Notes: generated by a model not told the origin, from the letters alone. A stretch of 64,000 bases of DNA from Alphaproteobacteria bacterium (GCA_030432025.1 JAUIIA010000006.1:1-64000), one strand, 5' to 3'; counted from the stretch's first letter, positions 47,304 to 56,081 are shown. Numbers and translations: made by a program.

Positions 47304-47362
47304 CGATATTTTATATCGAAAAAATCGATACTATTTTAATTTTAATGTGATATTTTCGATAT
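47304..47362. promoter_or_regulatory. probable OxyR operator region between katG and oxyR
   Basis: The 144-base katG-oxyR gap contains repeated CGATAT half sites: CGATATTTTATATCG (47304-47318, one mismatch), TCGATACTAT (from 47325) and ATATTTTCGATAT (47350-47362) reaching the oxyR ATG. The oxyR start has no Shine-Dalgarno sequence. An OxyR tetramer site is likely but not proven. Confidence 0.5.
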
Positions 47363-48244
47363 ATGTATAGACCAAGTTTACGCCAAATGAGCTACCTGAT
47401 TGCGATTGAAGAGAGCGGATCCTTCAACGCGGCCGCCGAAGAATGCGCTGTCACCCAAAGCACCTTGAGCGCCGGTATAAAGGAGCTGGAGGAAGGGCTA
47501 CAGCGCCCCCTGGTTATTCGTAACCGTAAAAAAGCCGCCCTCACACCGTTCGGCGCGGAAGTTGCCGAACAAGCACGGCAAATCCTTGATAAAACCGACC
47601 TTATCGTCAAGCGATCAAAAATACTGGAAACCCCGCTCAGCGGGCCTTTACGTCTCGGTATTATCCCGACAATCGCACCGTATTTACTCCCCGATTTACT
47701 GCCGAAACTGGCTAACGAATACCCGCGTATGGAGTTGCAACTCTATGAGGACATCACTGACCGCCTGATCGAAAAAGTCGAGAAAAACAAAATCGATCTC
47801 GCGCTCATCGCTTTTCCTTACGATACGCCGAACCTGACGCAGCTTATTTTATATGATGAGCCGTTTTACGCCGCCCTCTCCGAAAAGCACGACCCCGACA
47901 AAAACAGCATATACATCAAGGATTTGGAGCCAGACCAACTACTCCTGCTCGAGGACGGACACTGCCTTCGCGATCATGCCCTTGCCGCGTGTGAACTACA
48001 GGATGTCGTGCAGAAAAAAACCTTCAGCGCCACCAGCCTGCCAACACTTATCCAAATGGTGCGCCACGGTTACGGCATGACGCTGCTGCCGGAAATGGCC
48101 TGTAGCCCCGAAACGCTGGCACCAGGTGTGAAGCTGATCCCGTTTAAGGATAAAGCCCCGCCGATACGACAAATCGGCCTGTGCTGGAAGCGCGGCGACC
48201 CGCGCATAAGGGATTTTGAAACCCTCGCCTCCGCCATAAAATAA
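47363..48244 (+). CDS. oxyR: OxyR, peroxide-sensing LysR regulator
   Basis: 293 residues. LysR HTH at the N-terminus (NAAAEECAVTQSTLSAGIKELE) and effector domain. The redox region reads LLLEDGHCLRDHALAACEL; the first Cys matches the C199 motif EDGHCLRDQA of E. coli OxyR, and the second (nine residues on) is at the C208 position. It probably activates katG and ahpC on peroxide stress. Divergent to katG, with no Shine-Dalgarno sequence before the ATG. Confidence 0.95.
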   Translation: MYRPSLRQMSYLIAIEESGSFNAAAEECAVTQSTLSAGIKELEEGLQRPLVIRNRKKAALTPFGAEVAEQARQILDKTDLIVKRSKILETPLSGPLRLGIIPTIAPYLLPDLLPKLANEYPRMELQLYEDITDRLIEKVEKNKIDLALIAFPYDTPNLTQLILYDEPFYAALSEKHDPDKNSIYIKDLEPDQLLLLEDGHCLRDHALAACELQDVVQKKTFSATSLPTLIQMVRHGYGMTLLPEMACSPETLAPGVKLIPFKDKAPPIRQIGLCWKRGDPRIRDFETLASAIK

Positions 48245-48321
48245 CATATAAAAACAGCAACTTAAGCCGAGAGCGCAAAAACGCTTTACACTACTCTACC
48301 GCAGGCGTATACACACCGTCC

Positions 48322-48351
48322 TTGTTGTTATGACAACAGATCAGGTATACT
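48322..48351 (+). promoter_or_regulatory. sigma-70-like promoter for the gene at 48381
   Basis: TTGTTG (48322-48327), an 18-base spacer and TATACT (48346-48351), 30 bases upstream of the ATG. The -10 is good, the -35 moderate. Confidence 0.5.
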
Positions 48352-48380
48352 GATAAGAACGGAAAATAGAGGAGAAAACA

Positions 48381-48782
48381 ATGACGGACGGTGTAGCCCT
48401 AAACGGCAAATCGCTATCGGAAGTAGCAGCAGGCCACGAAGCCCTGTTCAGCGGCCAACCATCAGCCTATGACGGCATCAACAAATTCAATTCATTGTTA
48501 AAGGATTCCATGCGTCAATTCCTCAAAGGTGAGGAAGGCGCAATTGAGACATTCCAAGAAGCTTTAAAAGAACGAGCGGCACTGATGAGCTCTCCAGAAG
48601 TCAGAAGCAATCGGGATGCACACGCATACCTCGAAGGCATCGTTGTCAGAGAGGAGGACCCCGCAACATCACTGGAAAAAACCGTTGCCATGCACGGCTA
48701 TGTTGACGACCCGACCTACAAGGGCGAAGCACCCGCTGCCGATAACGAGGATGTCGCGGGCGAACCGGTAGCCGTCTTATAA
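48381..48782 (+). CDS. small hypothetical protein
   Basis: 133 residues; GAGGAG at ideal spacing before the ATG makes the start firm. The protein is helical and acidic with no signal peptide or membrane segment (for example GQPSAYDGINKFNSLLKDSMR, EGAIETFQEALKERAALM, TSLEKTVAMHGYVDD). I recognise no domain. It precedes trhO by 45 bases and may be transcribed from the promoter at 48322. Confidence 0.75.
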   Translation: MTDGVALNGKSLSEVAAGHEALFSGQPSAYDGINKFNSLLKDSMRQFLKGEEGAIETFQEALKERAALMSSPEVRSNRDAHAYLEGIVVREEDPATSLEKTVAMHGYVDDPTYKGEAPAADNEDVAGEPVAVL

Positions 48783-48827
48783 TTCAAAAATATTGCAAAA
48801 TCCCCGATCCGGGATTATAAAGCGGCC

Positions 48828-49739
48828 ATGGACAAGCAATACAAAGTCGCCGCTTTATACAAATTCACGCCTATCGAAGACATCCCTGCTCTTCGCAGCG
48901 AAATCTACGCATTCGCGGAAAAGAATGTGCCCAGCATCTGCGGCACGCTTTTGCTCGCGCCAGAAGGCATCAACGGTACAATCGCCGCGCACCCCGAAGA
49001 TATGGACAAAATGGTCGAATATCTGGATGAGCGCCTGCGCGTACAAGACAGTGACAAGGCTTGTGAGTTCAAGTACTCCCACGCATCCGAACAACCGTTT
49101 AACCGCTTCAAGGTCCGCCCGAAAAAAGAGCTGATCACGTTGCGTAAACCCGAAGCCGATCCGAACAAATTCGTCGGCGAATATGTCGAAGCCGAAGACT
49201 GGAACGATTTGATCAACGACCCAGAAGTTTTGCTGATCGACACACGTAACGACTACGAAACCAAAGTCGGCATTTTCGACGGCGCGGTCGACCCTGACAT
49301 GAAGGTGTTCACCGAATTCCCTGACTGGGTGGAAGAAAACCTCGACCCCGAAAAACACAAGAAAGTCGCCATGTTCTGCACCGGCGGTATACGTTGTGAA
49401 AAGGCCAGCTCCTACATGCTCGCCCACGGTTTCGAGAATGTGTACCACCTCAAGGGCGGTATCCTGAAATACCTCGAAGCTGTTCCGGCTGACGAAAGCA
49501 AATGGAAAGGCGAGTGCTTCGTCTTTGACCAGCGCGTATCGGTCAAACACGGGCTTGAGGAAGGCGACTGGAAAGTCTGCCACGCTTGCCGCGAACCATT
49601 AAGCGCGGAAGACGTTGAACGTCCTGAATACGAAAACGGCATTTCCTGCCATCACTGCAAGGACAGCCTAACCCCCGAACGCGAACGCGCGCTGCGTTCA
49701 CGCCAAAAGCATTACGCCGAGAAATATGGCGAGCAGTAA
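48828..49739 (+). CDS. trhO: tRNA uridine(34) hydroxylase TrhO (rhodanese family)
   Basis: 303 residues. Rhodanese-like YceA family: N-terminal LLLAPEGINGTIAAHPEDM, KVRPKKELITLRK-like VRPKKELITL, LIDTRNDYETKVG, then catalytic loop MFCTGGIRCEKASSYML (Cys), GFENVYHLKGGILKYLE and a zinc-ribbon-like tail CHACREPLSAEDVE and GISCHHCKDSL. It hydroxylates U34 in tRNA with oxygen. It overlaps the acylphosphatase gene by 14 bases. Confidence 0.93.
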   Translation: MDKQYKVAALYKFTPIEDIPALRSEIYAFAEKNVPSICGTLLLAPEGINGTIAAHPEDMDKMVEYLDERLRVQDSDKACEFKYSHASEQPFNRFKVRPKKELITLRKPEADPNKFVGEYVEAEDWNDLINDPEVLLIDTRNDYETKVGIFDGAVDPDMKVFTEFPDWVEENLDPEKHKKVAMFCTGGIRCEKASSYMLAHGFENVYHLKGGILKYLEAVPADESKWKGECFVFDQRVSVKHGLEEGDWKVCHACREPLSAEDVERPEYENGISCHHCKDSLTPERERALRSRQKHYAEKYGEQ

Positions 49740-50028
49740 TATCGTCACCAAACGCCTGCAAATTCATGGTCGTGTTCAGGGAGTAAGCTACCGTTACTGG
49801 ACACAAACAACCGCGCATACGCTTGGCCTGTCAGGCTGGGTCCGTAACCGCAGCGACGGCAGCGTCGAAGCGATGGTTAGCGGCCCCGAAGATGCGGTTG
49901 AGAACCTCATCAAAGCCTGCGGACAAGGCTCCCCCTTCGCGAAAGTAAGCCGCGTCGATGTCGAAGATGCCGACACAAGCGACGAATGGTTTGACGGATT
50001 TGAAATCAAACCTAGTGTTAAGGCATGA
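49726..50028 (+). CDS. acyP: acylphosphatase
   Basis: 100 residues; GRVQGVSYRYWTQ carries the catalytic Arg loop and GWVRNRSDGSVEAMV the Asn. Hydrolyses acyl phosphates such as carbamoyl phosphate. Its stop overlaps the next start (ATGA). Confidence 0.93.
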   Translation: MASSNIVTKRLQIHGRVQGVSYRYWTQTTAHTLGLSGWVRNRSDGSVEAMVSGPEDAVENLIKACGQGSPFAKVSRVDVEDADTSDEWFDGFEIKPSVKA

Positions 50029-50666
50029 GCCAGACCTACCCCATTCTCTATTCTTTCCGCCGTTGCCCATACGCCATGCGTGCGCGTTTGGCGTTGTATG
50101 CTTCGGGCGCGATTGTCGAATTGCGTGAAGTGGTTTTGCGCGACAAGCCCGACCATATGTTGGAAACCTCCCCCAAAGGCACCGTGCCCGTTTTGCTATT
50201 ACAGGACGGCAATGTGGTCGATGAAAGCCTCGACATCATGATCTGGGCTTTGGGCCGTCAGGACCCCGAAGAATGGCTGGGCGAAGAAGACGGTGGTTTG
50301 ATCGCCAGAAACGACAACAAATTCAAATACGCACTGGATCGGTATAAATACCCGGACCGCTACCCCGAAGAAGACTGCTCCTCAATGTTTGAGCAAGGCG
50401 TTGAAATTCTAACAGACCTGAACGAACGAATTGAGAAGAACGGATATCTGGTCGCGGACTACCCAACACTGGCCGATTACGCCATCTTTCCGTTTATCCG
50501 CCAGTTTGCCAATACCGATCGCGAGCGTTTCGAAAAACTCCCGCTACCCGCACTACAAAAATGGCTATCGGATCATTTGAACAGTGAGATGTTTGAAGCG
50601 ATCATGCCGAAATTCGAGCAATGGACCCCTGACAGCGAAACGCTGCTCTTCGGCAAAAATATCTGA
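50025..50666 (+). CDS. glutathione S-transferase
   Basis: 213 residues. N-terminal thioredoxin-like domain with RRCPYAMRARLAL (glutaredoxin-like Cys site), GTVPVLLL (cis-Pro loop) and DESLDIM; the helical C-terminal domain contains LVADYPTLADYAIFPFIRQF. The Cys motif suggests an omega- or Grx2-like class. It abuts the convergent gene at 50667 with no spacing. Confidence 0.88.
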   Translation: MSQTYPILYSFRRCPYAMRARLALYASGAIVELREVVLRDKPDHMLETSPKGTVPVLLLQDGNVVDESLDIMIWALGRQDPEEWLGEEDGGLIARNDNKFKYALDRYKYPDRYPEEDCSSMFEQGVEILTDLNERIEKNGYLVADYPTLADYAIFPFIRQFANTDRERFEKLPLPALQKWLSDHLNSEMFEAIMPKFEQWTPDSETLLFGKNI

Positions 50667-51215
50667 TTATTTATTCAGGTCCATCTCTTGATCGCCATCG
50701 GGTGACGGTTCAGAAGAAGGCTTATCCCGGTCAGCAAAATCAGGCTTGTGACCCGGCTTCATCGGGCGCGGACGACGGTCACGGCGCACCTTGTGCTCCA
50801 TACCACCACCGATTTTCACGGCCATGTGATGCGCCATTTTTGCGCGCTCTTCTTTAGGCAACTTACTCAAAATATCTTTCGTTGCCTGCAATTTAATCTC
50901 CGCCATACGGTCACGTAAGCCGGTCAACTCCGCCGCAGCCCTGTCAAAAGCCTCGGGGTCAAACTCATCGGCTGTCATGACTTTCACCAACTCACCGCGC
51001 GCCTTGCGGGCTTCCTTGCCTATCGGGCGAATTTCGCGAAACTTATCCTGAAATGTGCGGGCGACAACATTGCGTGTTTCGGGTTCGAGCTGCTGTTTGA
51101 CCTCATGCCATGGACGCTCCGACCATTTTTTGTAAACCGCGCCACCGATAAGGCCGATCAGCAACAGGTTCGTAATCAGTGAGGCGCCTAATATGATTTT
51201 GGTTGATCGTCTCAT
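50667..51215 (-). CDS. periplasmic metal-sensor-like protein (Spy/CnrX type)
   Basis: 182 residues from ATG 51215, whose first base is the last of the preceding stop codon. A single membrane anchor (IILGASLITNLLLIGLIGGAVY) places the rest in the periplasm: a four-helix hairpin with RTFQDKFREIRPIGKEARKAR, ELTGLRDRMAEIKLQATKDIL and LPKEERAKMAHHMAVK, matching the heavy-metal-sensor/Spy fold. Few His/Met residues remain (AHHM, GGGMEHK), so metal binding is uncertain. It ends in a Pro/Asp/Lys-rich tail. Gene order is sigma factor, membrane protein, then this. Confidence 0.75.
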   Translation of the reverse strand: MRRSTKIILGASLITNLLLIGLIGGAVYKKWSERPWHEVKQQLEPETRNVVARTFQDKFREIRPIGKEARKARGELVKVMTADEFDPEAFDRAAAELTGLRDRMAEIKLQATKDILSKLPKEERAKMAHHMAVKIGGGMEHKVRRDRRPRPMKPGHKPDFADRDKPSSEPSPDGDQEMDLNK

Positions 51216-51559
51216 TATACCCATTCCTCTACCGAGAAACTGTCCTCAACACTCATGAAGCTGGACAGATTGTCGTTTTCAGCCACTGTTTCAACAAGGC
51301 CTATATCGACCATGTCACCGATAACAAACCCAAGCGCCAGAACGACCACAGCCGCGGCAGCAGCCCATGCGGGCTGGGGTGAAGGGAACATCCCGTCAAA
51401 CAGACGAACAAACACACCACCCAGCGATAGCTTGCCTTTAGCTTTGCCGCGCACTTGTTCGGTGCGCGCAGCTTCGGCGATAATGCGTGCATTCATCCCT
51501 TCCGGCATTTCCGGAACGGCTTTACGCTTGCTCAACAATGTATCCAGTTCGTTTGTCAT
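51215..51559 (-). CDS. membrane protein, likely anti-sigma partner (CnrY-like position)
   Basis: 114 residues. Cytoplasmic N-terminus of about 70 residues (MTNELDTLLSKRKAVPEMPEGMNARIIAEA) is followed by one membrane helix (WAAAAAVVVLALGFVIGDMV) and a 25-residue periplasmic end. It lacks the HxxxCxxC zinc motif of the common anti-sigma domain. Placement between the sigma factor and the periplasmic sensor is like CnrY/NccY. The role is inferred from position. Its start is 12 bases after the sigma gene. Confidence 0.7.
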   Translation of the reverse strand: MTNELDTLLSKRKAVPEMPEGMNARIIAEAARTEQVRGKAKGKLSLGGVFVRLFDGMFPSPQPAWAAAAAVVVLALGFVIGDMVDIGLVETVAENDNLSSFMSVEDSFSVEEWV

Positions 51560-51570
51560 TTTTTTATCCG

Positions 51571-52164
51571 TTACCCAGTTTTTCGTTCCGCCGTATTGTC
51601 CAGTAATCCTTGCCCGCCCAGATCTTCCTTCAGCGCCTTTTTGGCACGCATCAGCAGCGATTCCAAAGCTTTCACACCAACATCCAGTACTTCAGCGGCC
51701 TCCTTGTTACTTAAACCTTCATAAAAACACAAGTTTAGCGCCGCTTTTTGTCGTTCCGGCAGACGGTCGATCGCTTCTTCTAATGCGGTCTGTTCGTCCT
51801 GCTCGCTTAACTGCTCATCCGCCAGCGGGGCTTTATCCGCCATGACATCCAGCACTTCGCTTTTCACTTGCGGTTTTCTCTTCCGCGTCTGGTCTATCGC
51901 GAGGTTCGTAACTACGCGGTAGAACCAGGTTGTAAACTTTACGCCCTTGGACGGATCGAAACGGTCAGGCTGTTGCCACAGTTTCACATATGCGTCCTGA
52001 ACGGTGTCTTCGGCTTCCTCTACATTGTTCAACATGCGGTACGCCGCGCTGAAGAATAACTTGGAATGCCGTTCGACCAGTTGAGCAAAGGCACCGTGAT
52101 TCCCTTCGGATATACGGCGCACGAGCTCTTCATCGCTTATTTCCTGATCGGTATTCGATGCCAT
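51571..52164 (-). CDS. ECF sigma factor
   Basis: 197 residues from ATG 52164 (MASNTDQEIS). Region 2: AFAQLVERHSKLFFSAAYRML then AEDTVQDAYVKLW, KGVKFTTWFYRVVTNLAIDQ. Region 4: RQKAALNLCFYEGLSNKEAAEVLDVGVKALESLLMRAKKAL. All match ECF sigma factors. The in-frame upstream Met (52191) cannot be excluded. The following two genes (membrane anti-sigma-like and periplasmic sensor-like) suggest that it reports envelope or metal stress. Confidence 0.92.
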   Translation of the reverse strand: MASNTDQEISDEELVRRISEGNHGAFAQLVERHSKLFFSAAYRMLNNVEEAEDTVQDAYVKLWQQPDRFDPSKGVKFTTWFYRVVTNLAIDQTRKRKPQVKSEVLDVMADKAPLADEQLSEQDEQTALEEAIDRLPERQKAALNLCFYEGLSNKEAAEVLDVGVKALESLLMRAKKALKEDLGGQGLLDNTAERKTG

Positions 52165-52205
52165 AACACCGATATATGGGCGTCGTGGCATCGAAAAGCA
52201 ATGAT

Positions 52206-52526
52206 TTATTCAGCGTCGTCGCCTTCAGGAGCATCCGCAGGCTTCTTCTTGCCCTTCATCTCCTTCCATTTGGCACGCATCTCTTCCTTAGCGGCCGTAG
52301 CTTCTTCTTTGGTCACACTGCCGTCGCCATCCGCGTCCATTTTGTCAAAACGGGCCTCAGCATGGGAGAGAGCTTCCTCTTTCGTAATCACACCATCGCC
52401 GTTTGTGTCATGTTTTTCGAACATTTTGCCATGATGCTTTCCACCATGCTCACCGGCCATTACTGGACCGGAAAAAGCCATTGCAGCTGCACCAATCGTC
52501 AAGATCGTTAACATTTGAGTTTTCAT
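52206..52526 (-). CDS. exported EF-hand protein
   Basis: 106 residues. Signal peptide ending VMA|GEHG (about residue 24), a His/Gly stretch (EHGGKHHGKMF), then two EF-hand loops: DTNGDGVITKEE (40-51) and DADGDGSVTKEE (64-75), each with Asp at 1,3,5 and Glu at 12. A Lys/Glu-rich tail ends the protein. It likely binds calcium in the periplasm. It is upstream of the ECF operon on the same strand and diverges from the symporter gene. Confidence 0.85.
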   Translation of the reverse strand: MKTQMLTILTIGAAAMAFSGPVMAGEHGGKHHGKMFEKHDTNGDGVITKEEALSHAEARFDKMDADGDGSVTKEEATAAKEEMRAKWKEMKGKKKPADAPEGDDAE

Positions 52527-52616
52527 TTTTTACCTATCCTTTTTGGTTTTAGGGTTCATGTAGTAATGTATACGTGCGAACGCACTACAATCCTTCGCCA
52601 AACACAGGATTTTTTT

Positions 52617-53948
52617 ATGACCCCCGCAGATGATCAAAACCCGTCCAATCGCGAGAAATCGCTTTCGGCCTCTACAGACCAGATTATGAGCCAGCATTTA
52701 TGGATTAAAATCCTGATCGGGATGGTCGTAGGTGTTGCAACGGGCATGGTGTTATCGCCCGAAGGTGCAGCCCTTCTGGAACAGGAAACAGCCTATGCCT
52801 TGGGCGAATGGCTAGCCCTGCCCGGTGTTATCTTTCTGGGGCTGATCAAAATGGTCATCGTGCCGCTTATTGTATGCTCTATTATTCTGGGTATTGCCGA
52901 AGGCGGCGATCTCGGCTTCGTGAAGTCAATTAGCTTACGGATCGTTCCGTATTTTATATGTACAACCGCAATTTCCATCACAATCGGGATCGTTCTCGTC
53001 AGCATCATTCAACCCGGCGCATTGGTTGATAAAGAACTGGTCGAAATGACCATGAATTCCGGCGCGGCGATGGGCCAGGTACCTGGCCAGACATTCGGCG
53101 ACCTGACCATTCCGCAACGCATCGCTAACATCATCCCGACCAATCCCGCCAAAGCGACCGTTGAGCTGAACATGCTCCAGCTGGTTGTTGCCTCTATCCT
53201 GATCGGTATAGCGTTGATCACCATCCCTAAAGACACAGGCAAGGTGTTCAAGGATCTGTGTATTGCGGGGCAAGTCCTGTCCATGAAAGTCATCGCATGG
53301 GCGATGGCGATTGCGCCTTACGCGGTGTTCGGCCTGCTGTGTAATATCACCATCCGTTTAGGTTTAAGCGCTATTACCAGCGTCGGCGCCTATATGTTGA
53401 CCGTGCTCGGCGGCTTATTATGTGTGCTGATACTGTACCTGATCATTATAGCAGTCTTCACCAAGACATCACCGCTCAGCTATCTCAATTCAATCCGTGA
53501 GGTACAGCTGCTGGCGTTCTCGACCTCATCTTCGGCCGCGACTATGCCCTTCTCCATTCAGGCTGCGGAAGAAAAACTGCATACCCGCCCGAAAATCAGC
53601 CGCTTTATTATCCCGCTCGGCGCAACCATCAACATGGACGGGACAGCGCTCTATCAGGGCGTAGCCGCCATATTCCTGTGTCAGGTATTCGGTATCGACC
53701 TGACCATGACCGAAACTATCATGCTGATCCTGACAACCGTCGGTGCATCTATCGGCACACCCGCCACACCGGGTGTAGGGCTGGTGGTGCTGGCAACAAT
53801 TTTGACGGGGATCGGCGTTCCGGCGGAAGGTATCGCCCTGATTATCGGGGTAGACCGCATACTGGATATGTGCCGCACGACGATCAACGTCACGGGCGAT
53901 TTAACCGCCACCAAGATCATGGATAAATGGGTGCCTGAGCAAAATTAA
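52617..53948 (+). CDS. dicarboxylate/amino acid:cation symporter (DAACS family)
   Basis: 443 residues from ATG 52617, with AGGA eight bases upstream; the frame is open to 52515 without a good start. Helices throughout. The family motifs are clear: STSSSAATMPFS (HP1), GATINMDGTALYQG and IGTPATPGVGLVVLATIL (HP2), and DRILDMCRTTINVTGD. Imports glutamate, aspartate or C4-dicarboxylates with Na+ or H+. The substrate cannot be chosen. Confidence 0.93.
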   Translation: MTPADDQNPSNREKSLSASTDQIMSQHLWIKILIGMVVGVATGMVLSPEGAALLEQETAYALGEWLALPGVIFLGLIKMVIVPLIVCSIILGIAEGGDLGFVKSISLRIVPYFICTTAISITIGIVLVSIIQPGALVDKELVEMTMNSGAAMGQVPGQTFGDLTIPQRIANIIPTNPAKATVELNMLQLVVASILIGIALITIPKDTGKVFKDLCIAGQVLSMKVIAWAMAIAPYAVFGLLCNITIRLGLSAITSVGAYMLTVLGGLLCVLILYLIIIAVFTKTSPLSYLNSIREVQLLAFSTSSSAATMPFSIQAAEEKLHTRPKISRFIIPLGATINMDGTALYQGVAAIFLCQVFGIDLTMTETIMLILTTVGASIGTPATPGVGLVVLATILTGIGVPAEGIALIIGVDRILDMCRTTINVTGDLTATKIMDKWVPEQN

Positions 53949-53965
53949 CAGGAAGCTAACCAAAA

Positions 53966-54175
53966 ATGGAAAAAGAAACAGCTAAAGAGATAAAAGAGCA
54001 TGCTCTCAAGGCAATAGAAAACCTGTCAGGCTGTCTAATCACAGCTACAAACAAATGTAGCAAAGAAGAATTTGAGACACTTAAGAAAGGAGTAGGAATG
54101 TCTATTATGAAAATCGATGACATGTTAGACATTATATACAACAAATACCCTGAACTTGATGATCTCGAAAAGTAA
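53966..54175 (+). CDS. small A+T-rich hypothetical protein
   Basis: 69 residues, helical and Lys/Glu-rich (EKETAKEIKEHALKAIENL, KKGVGMSIMKIDDMLDIIY), without signal or membrane segment. It is noticeably more A+T-rich than its neighbours and may be recent. AGGAAG lies about eleven bases before the ATG. It converges on the AMIN-domain gene. Confidence 0.6.
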   Translation: MEKETAKEIKEHALKAIENLSGCLITATNKCSKEEFETLKKGVGMSIMKIDDMLDIIYNKYPELDDLEK

Positions 54176-54186
54176 AACTTATCATC

Positions 54187-54969
54187 CTAAATAGGGGCGA
54201 TATCAAAGAAGATGCGGTAAAGCCCTTCCGCATTCTTGCCCAGCTTTTCACTGCGCAATACACGTGACGGACCTTTCAGCTTGAACGCCACCAATGCTTG
54301 CCCGTTATCGGATATTTTAGCGGCATAGGCCTGCAAGGCTGCGCTACGGTCAAACACTCTTTCCTTCGGCGCACCCCAACTGGTGGCGGACAGGCGAATG
54401 ACCAATAGATTCTGGTCCTCATCAATATCATAGGCAAATTCAGCAGGCGCATTCATATCCAACACCAAACGTGTTCGGTTCGGATATTCGCCCGTACGGA
54501 CCTTTTCAACCGTGCCGCCTTGTGTCTTTAAGCTCTTGCTCAAGACAGGCTCGTTTCTGCCCGCCATCGCCATACGCGTGCTTTCGCCACTGGCCGGCTC
54601 GACATCACTTTCATAGATATTTTTCAGGCCCTTGAACTCATTCGCGACAATTTCAACATCGCGCTCCATCTTCAAAATGCGCGTATGCACCTGCTCATCA
54701 ACATTCGCGGTACGTGCATCACCCGTATAGCTTTTGCTTTTGGACAACTGCGTCGGGTTCACCTTGTTACGTGTGCTTTTATGCGCAGCCTCTGGATCCT
54801 TGTCGGTCTGCTCAACCAATTCATACGGCCCTTCAGCCTCCAGAATATTCTCGGCACTGCTGCTTTTTGAAGAGCCCACGGGCTGAAACCCCATCTGCGT
54901 ACAGCCACTGAGAATCAGGGCGAGAACGGGGAGAGCAAACCAGCGGTTGGGTATGGATTTTTTGATCAT
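54187..54969 (-). CDS. AMIN-domain lipoprotein
   Basis: 260 residues from ATG 54969. Lipoprotein signal with lipobox LILSGCTQ, then a low-complexity linker with KSKSYTGD and a short coiled segment (RILKMERDVEIVANEFKGL). The AMIN domain is at about 160-220: VEKVRTGEYPNRTRLVLDMN, FAYDIDEDQNLLVIRLS. AMIN domains bind peptidoglycan and target envelope proteins to the wall or septum. No amidase or secretin domain follows, so it is a stand-alone binder. Confidence 0.8.
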   Translation of the reverse strand: MIKKSIPNRWFALPVLALILSGCTQMGFQPVGSSKSSSAENILEAEGPYELVEQTDKDPEAAHKSTRNKVNPTQLSKSKSYTGDARTANVDEQVHTRILKMERDVEIVANEFKGLKNIYESDVEPASGESTRMAMAGRNEPVLSKSLKTQGGTVEKVRTGEYPNRTRLVLDMNAPAEFAYDIDEDQNLLVIRLSATSWGAPKERVFDRSAALQAYAAKISDNGQALVAFKLKGPSRVLRSEKLGKNAEGLYRIFFDIAPI

Positions 54970-55088
54970 AGAACACTCAGAAAGCCACGATATGGGCCGC
55001 AATTCAACTCATTTAACTAAATCTTAAGCTTTAGACGTTAATTATGAACTTAATAAAAAAAAGTAAAAGCAAAAAATTTAGAGGGTAT

Positions 55089-55709
55089 ATGATCGCGAAG
55101 TATTTATTCACATCACAAGAAATTCGTCAAAATTTGCTCGGCTGTCTCGAGATAGCGTTGTTTATGCCGAAAGGCTCGGAACGTTTCGCAGCAGATAAAG
55201 AGGCGATGACGCGATCTTTTCTTATTCCATTATTATTCCTGCCGATTTCGATCGCCGTTGTGCTGAGCGCACATCCGGGCGCGCTTGACGCAGGGTCCAT
55301 GCAGGTTATGGGCGGCATTTACGCCATGCGCCTGTTCGTATATCTCGGCGCATATCTGGCGCTAATCTTCGCCATGACCAAGGTTTTGAACGAGTCTGCC
55401 GAAGACCATTTACAAGATTTCTATCGCTTTGCTACAGCGAATAACTGGCTAACAATACCAGCTGCCATGCTCATGGCGCCGCTGGTTCTCTCTTATATGA
55501 GCGGTAATCATGAGTGGGGTGACATATACCCACTCATGGTGTTCATCGCATTGTACTCGTACGCTTACACGGCCTTTATGGCGGCCCGCGTACTGCGCAT
55601 CCCGATGGAGCTTGCAGTCTTCGTATCGGTTGCCGGTATGGCGATCCACCAGACATCTCTGGATGTAATCAAGCAGGTAACAGTCGGCGTATTACAAATG
55701 ATGGCTTAA
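55089..55709 (+). CDS. polytopic membrane protein, paralogue of 56159-56749
   Basis: 206 residues from ATG 55089 with GAGGG directly upstream. Four to five helices (FLIPLLFLPISIAVVLSA, LFVYLGAYLALIFAMT, IPAAMLMAPLVLSYM, IYPLMVFIALYSYAYTAFM). Before the first helix the sequence LLGCLEIALFMPKGSERFAADKEAMTRSF closely matches the paralogue at 56159. It may be a Yip1-like membrane protein, but the family is not certain. The amphipathic start (EIALFMPKG) looks like a conserved family mark. Confidence 0.7.
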   Translation: MIAKYLFTSQEIRQNLLGCLEIALFMPKGSERFAADKEAMTRSFLIPLLFLPISIAVVLSAHPGALDAGSMQVMGGIYAMRLFVYLGAYLALIFAMTKVLNESAEDHLQDFYRFATANNWLTIPAAMLMAPLVLSYMSGNHEWGDIYPLMVFIALYSYAYTAFMAARVLRIPMELAVFVSVAGMAIHQTSLDVIKQVTVGVLQMMA

Positions 55710-56081
55710 TCAAGGCTGTTGTGTAGGCGCAATCCCATCTAACTCATCACCATCCGGCGGCAAAGGACAGCCGCCGCTTGTGCATGGAAAAGCAATAAAC
55801 CCCTGTGAACGGATACGCGCATCGAACTCCTGCTCGGACATGACATCCAGCGCGGCAAATACATCTTGCGAAACTTCCTGATTTTTACGGCGAATGCCGC
55901 TCATTGCGTGTTCGGAAAGCACTTCACGCGCCATCATAATCGCAGATTTCGGAGCTAACTTGCCCTCTTGCGGCCATTTACGCATTTCGAAAGGCGCATC
56001 CTTGTAATGCGCTTCCAATATCAGCGCACCTATATTCCGGTCAAAATCGACCACAAATATCCAAGAATTTTCCTGTTCCAT
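55710..56081 (-). CDS. small hypothetical protein
   Basis: 123 residues from ATG 56081 (MEQENSWIF). Cytoplasmic by appearance, with a beta-rich N-terminal half (WIFVVDFDRNIGALILEA), a helix, and a Cys pair near the end (FPCTSGGCPLPP). No domain recognised. It lies inside and opposite to the two paralogous membrane genes, which abut it on both sides. Confidence 0.65.
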   Translation of the reverse strand: MEQENSWIFVVDFDRNIGALILEAHYKDAPFEMRKWPQEGKLAPKSAIMMAREVLSEHAMSGIRRKNQEVSQDVFAALDVMSEQEFDARIRSQGFIAFPCTSGGCPLPPDGDELDGIAPTQQP

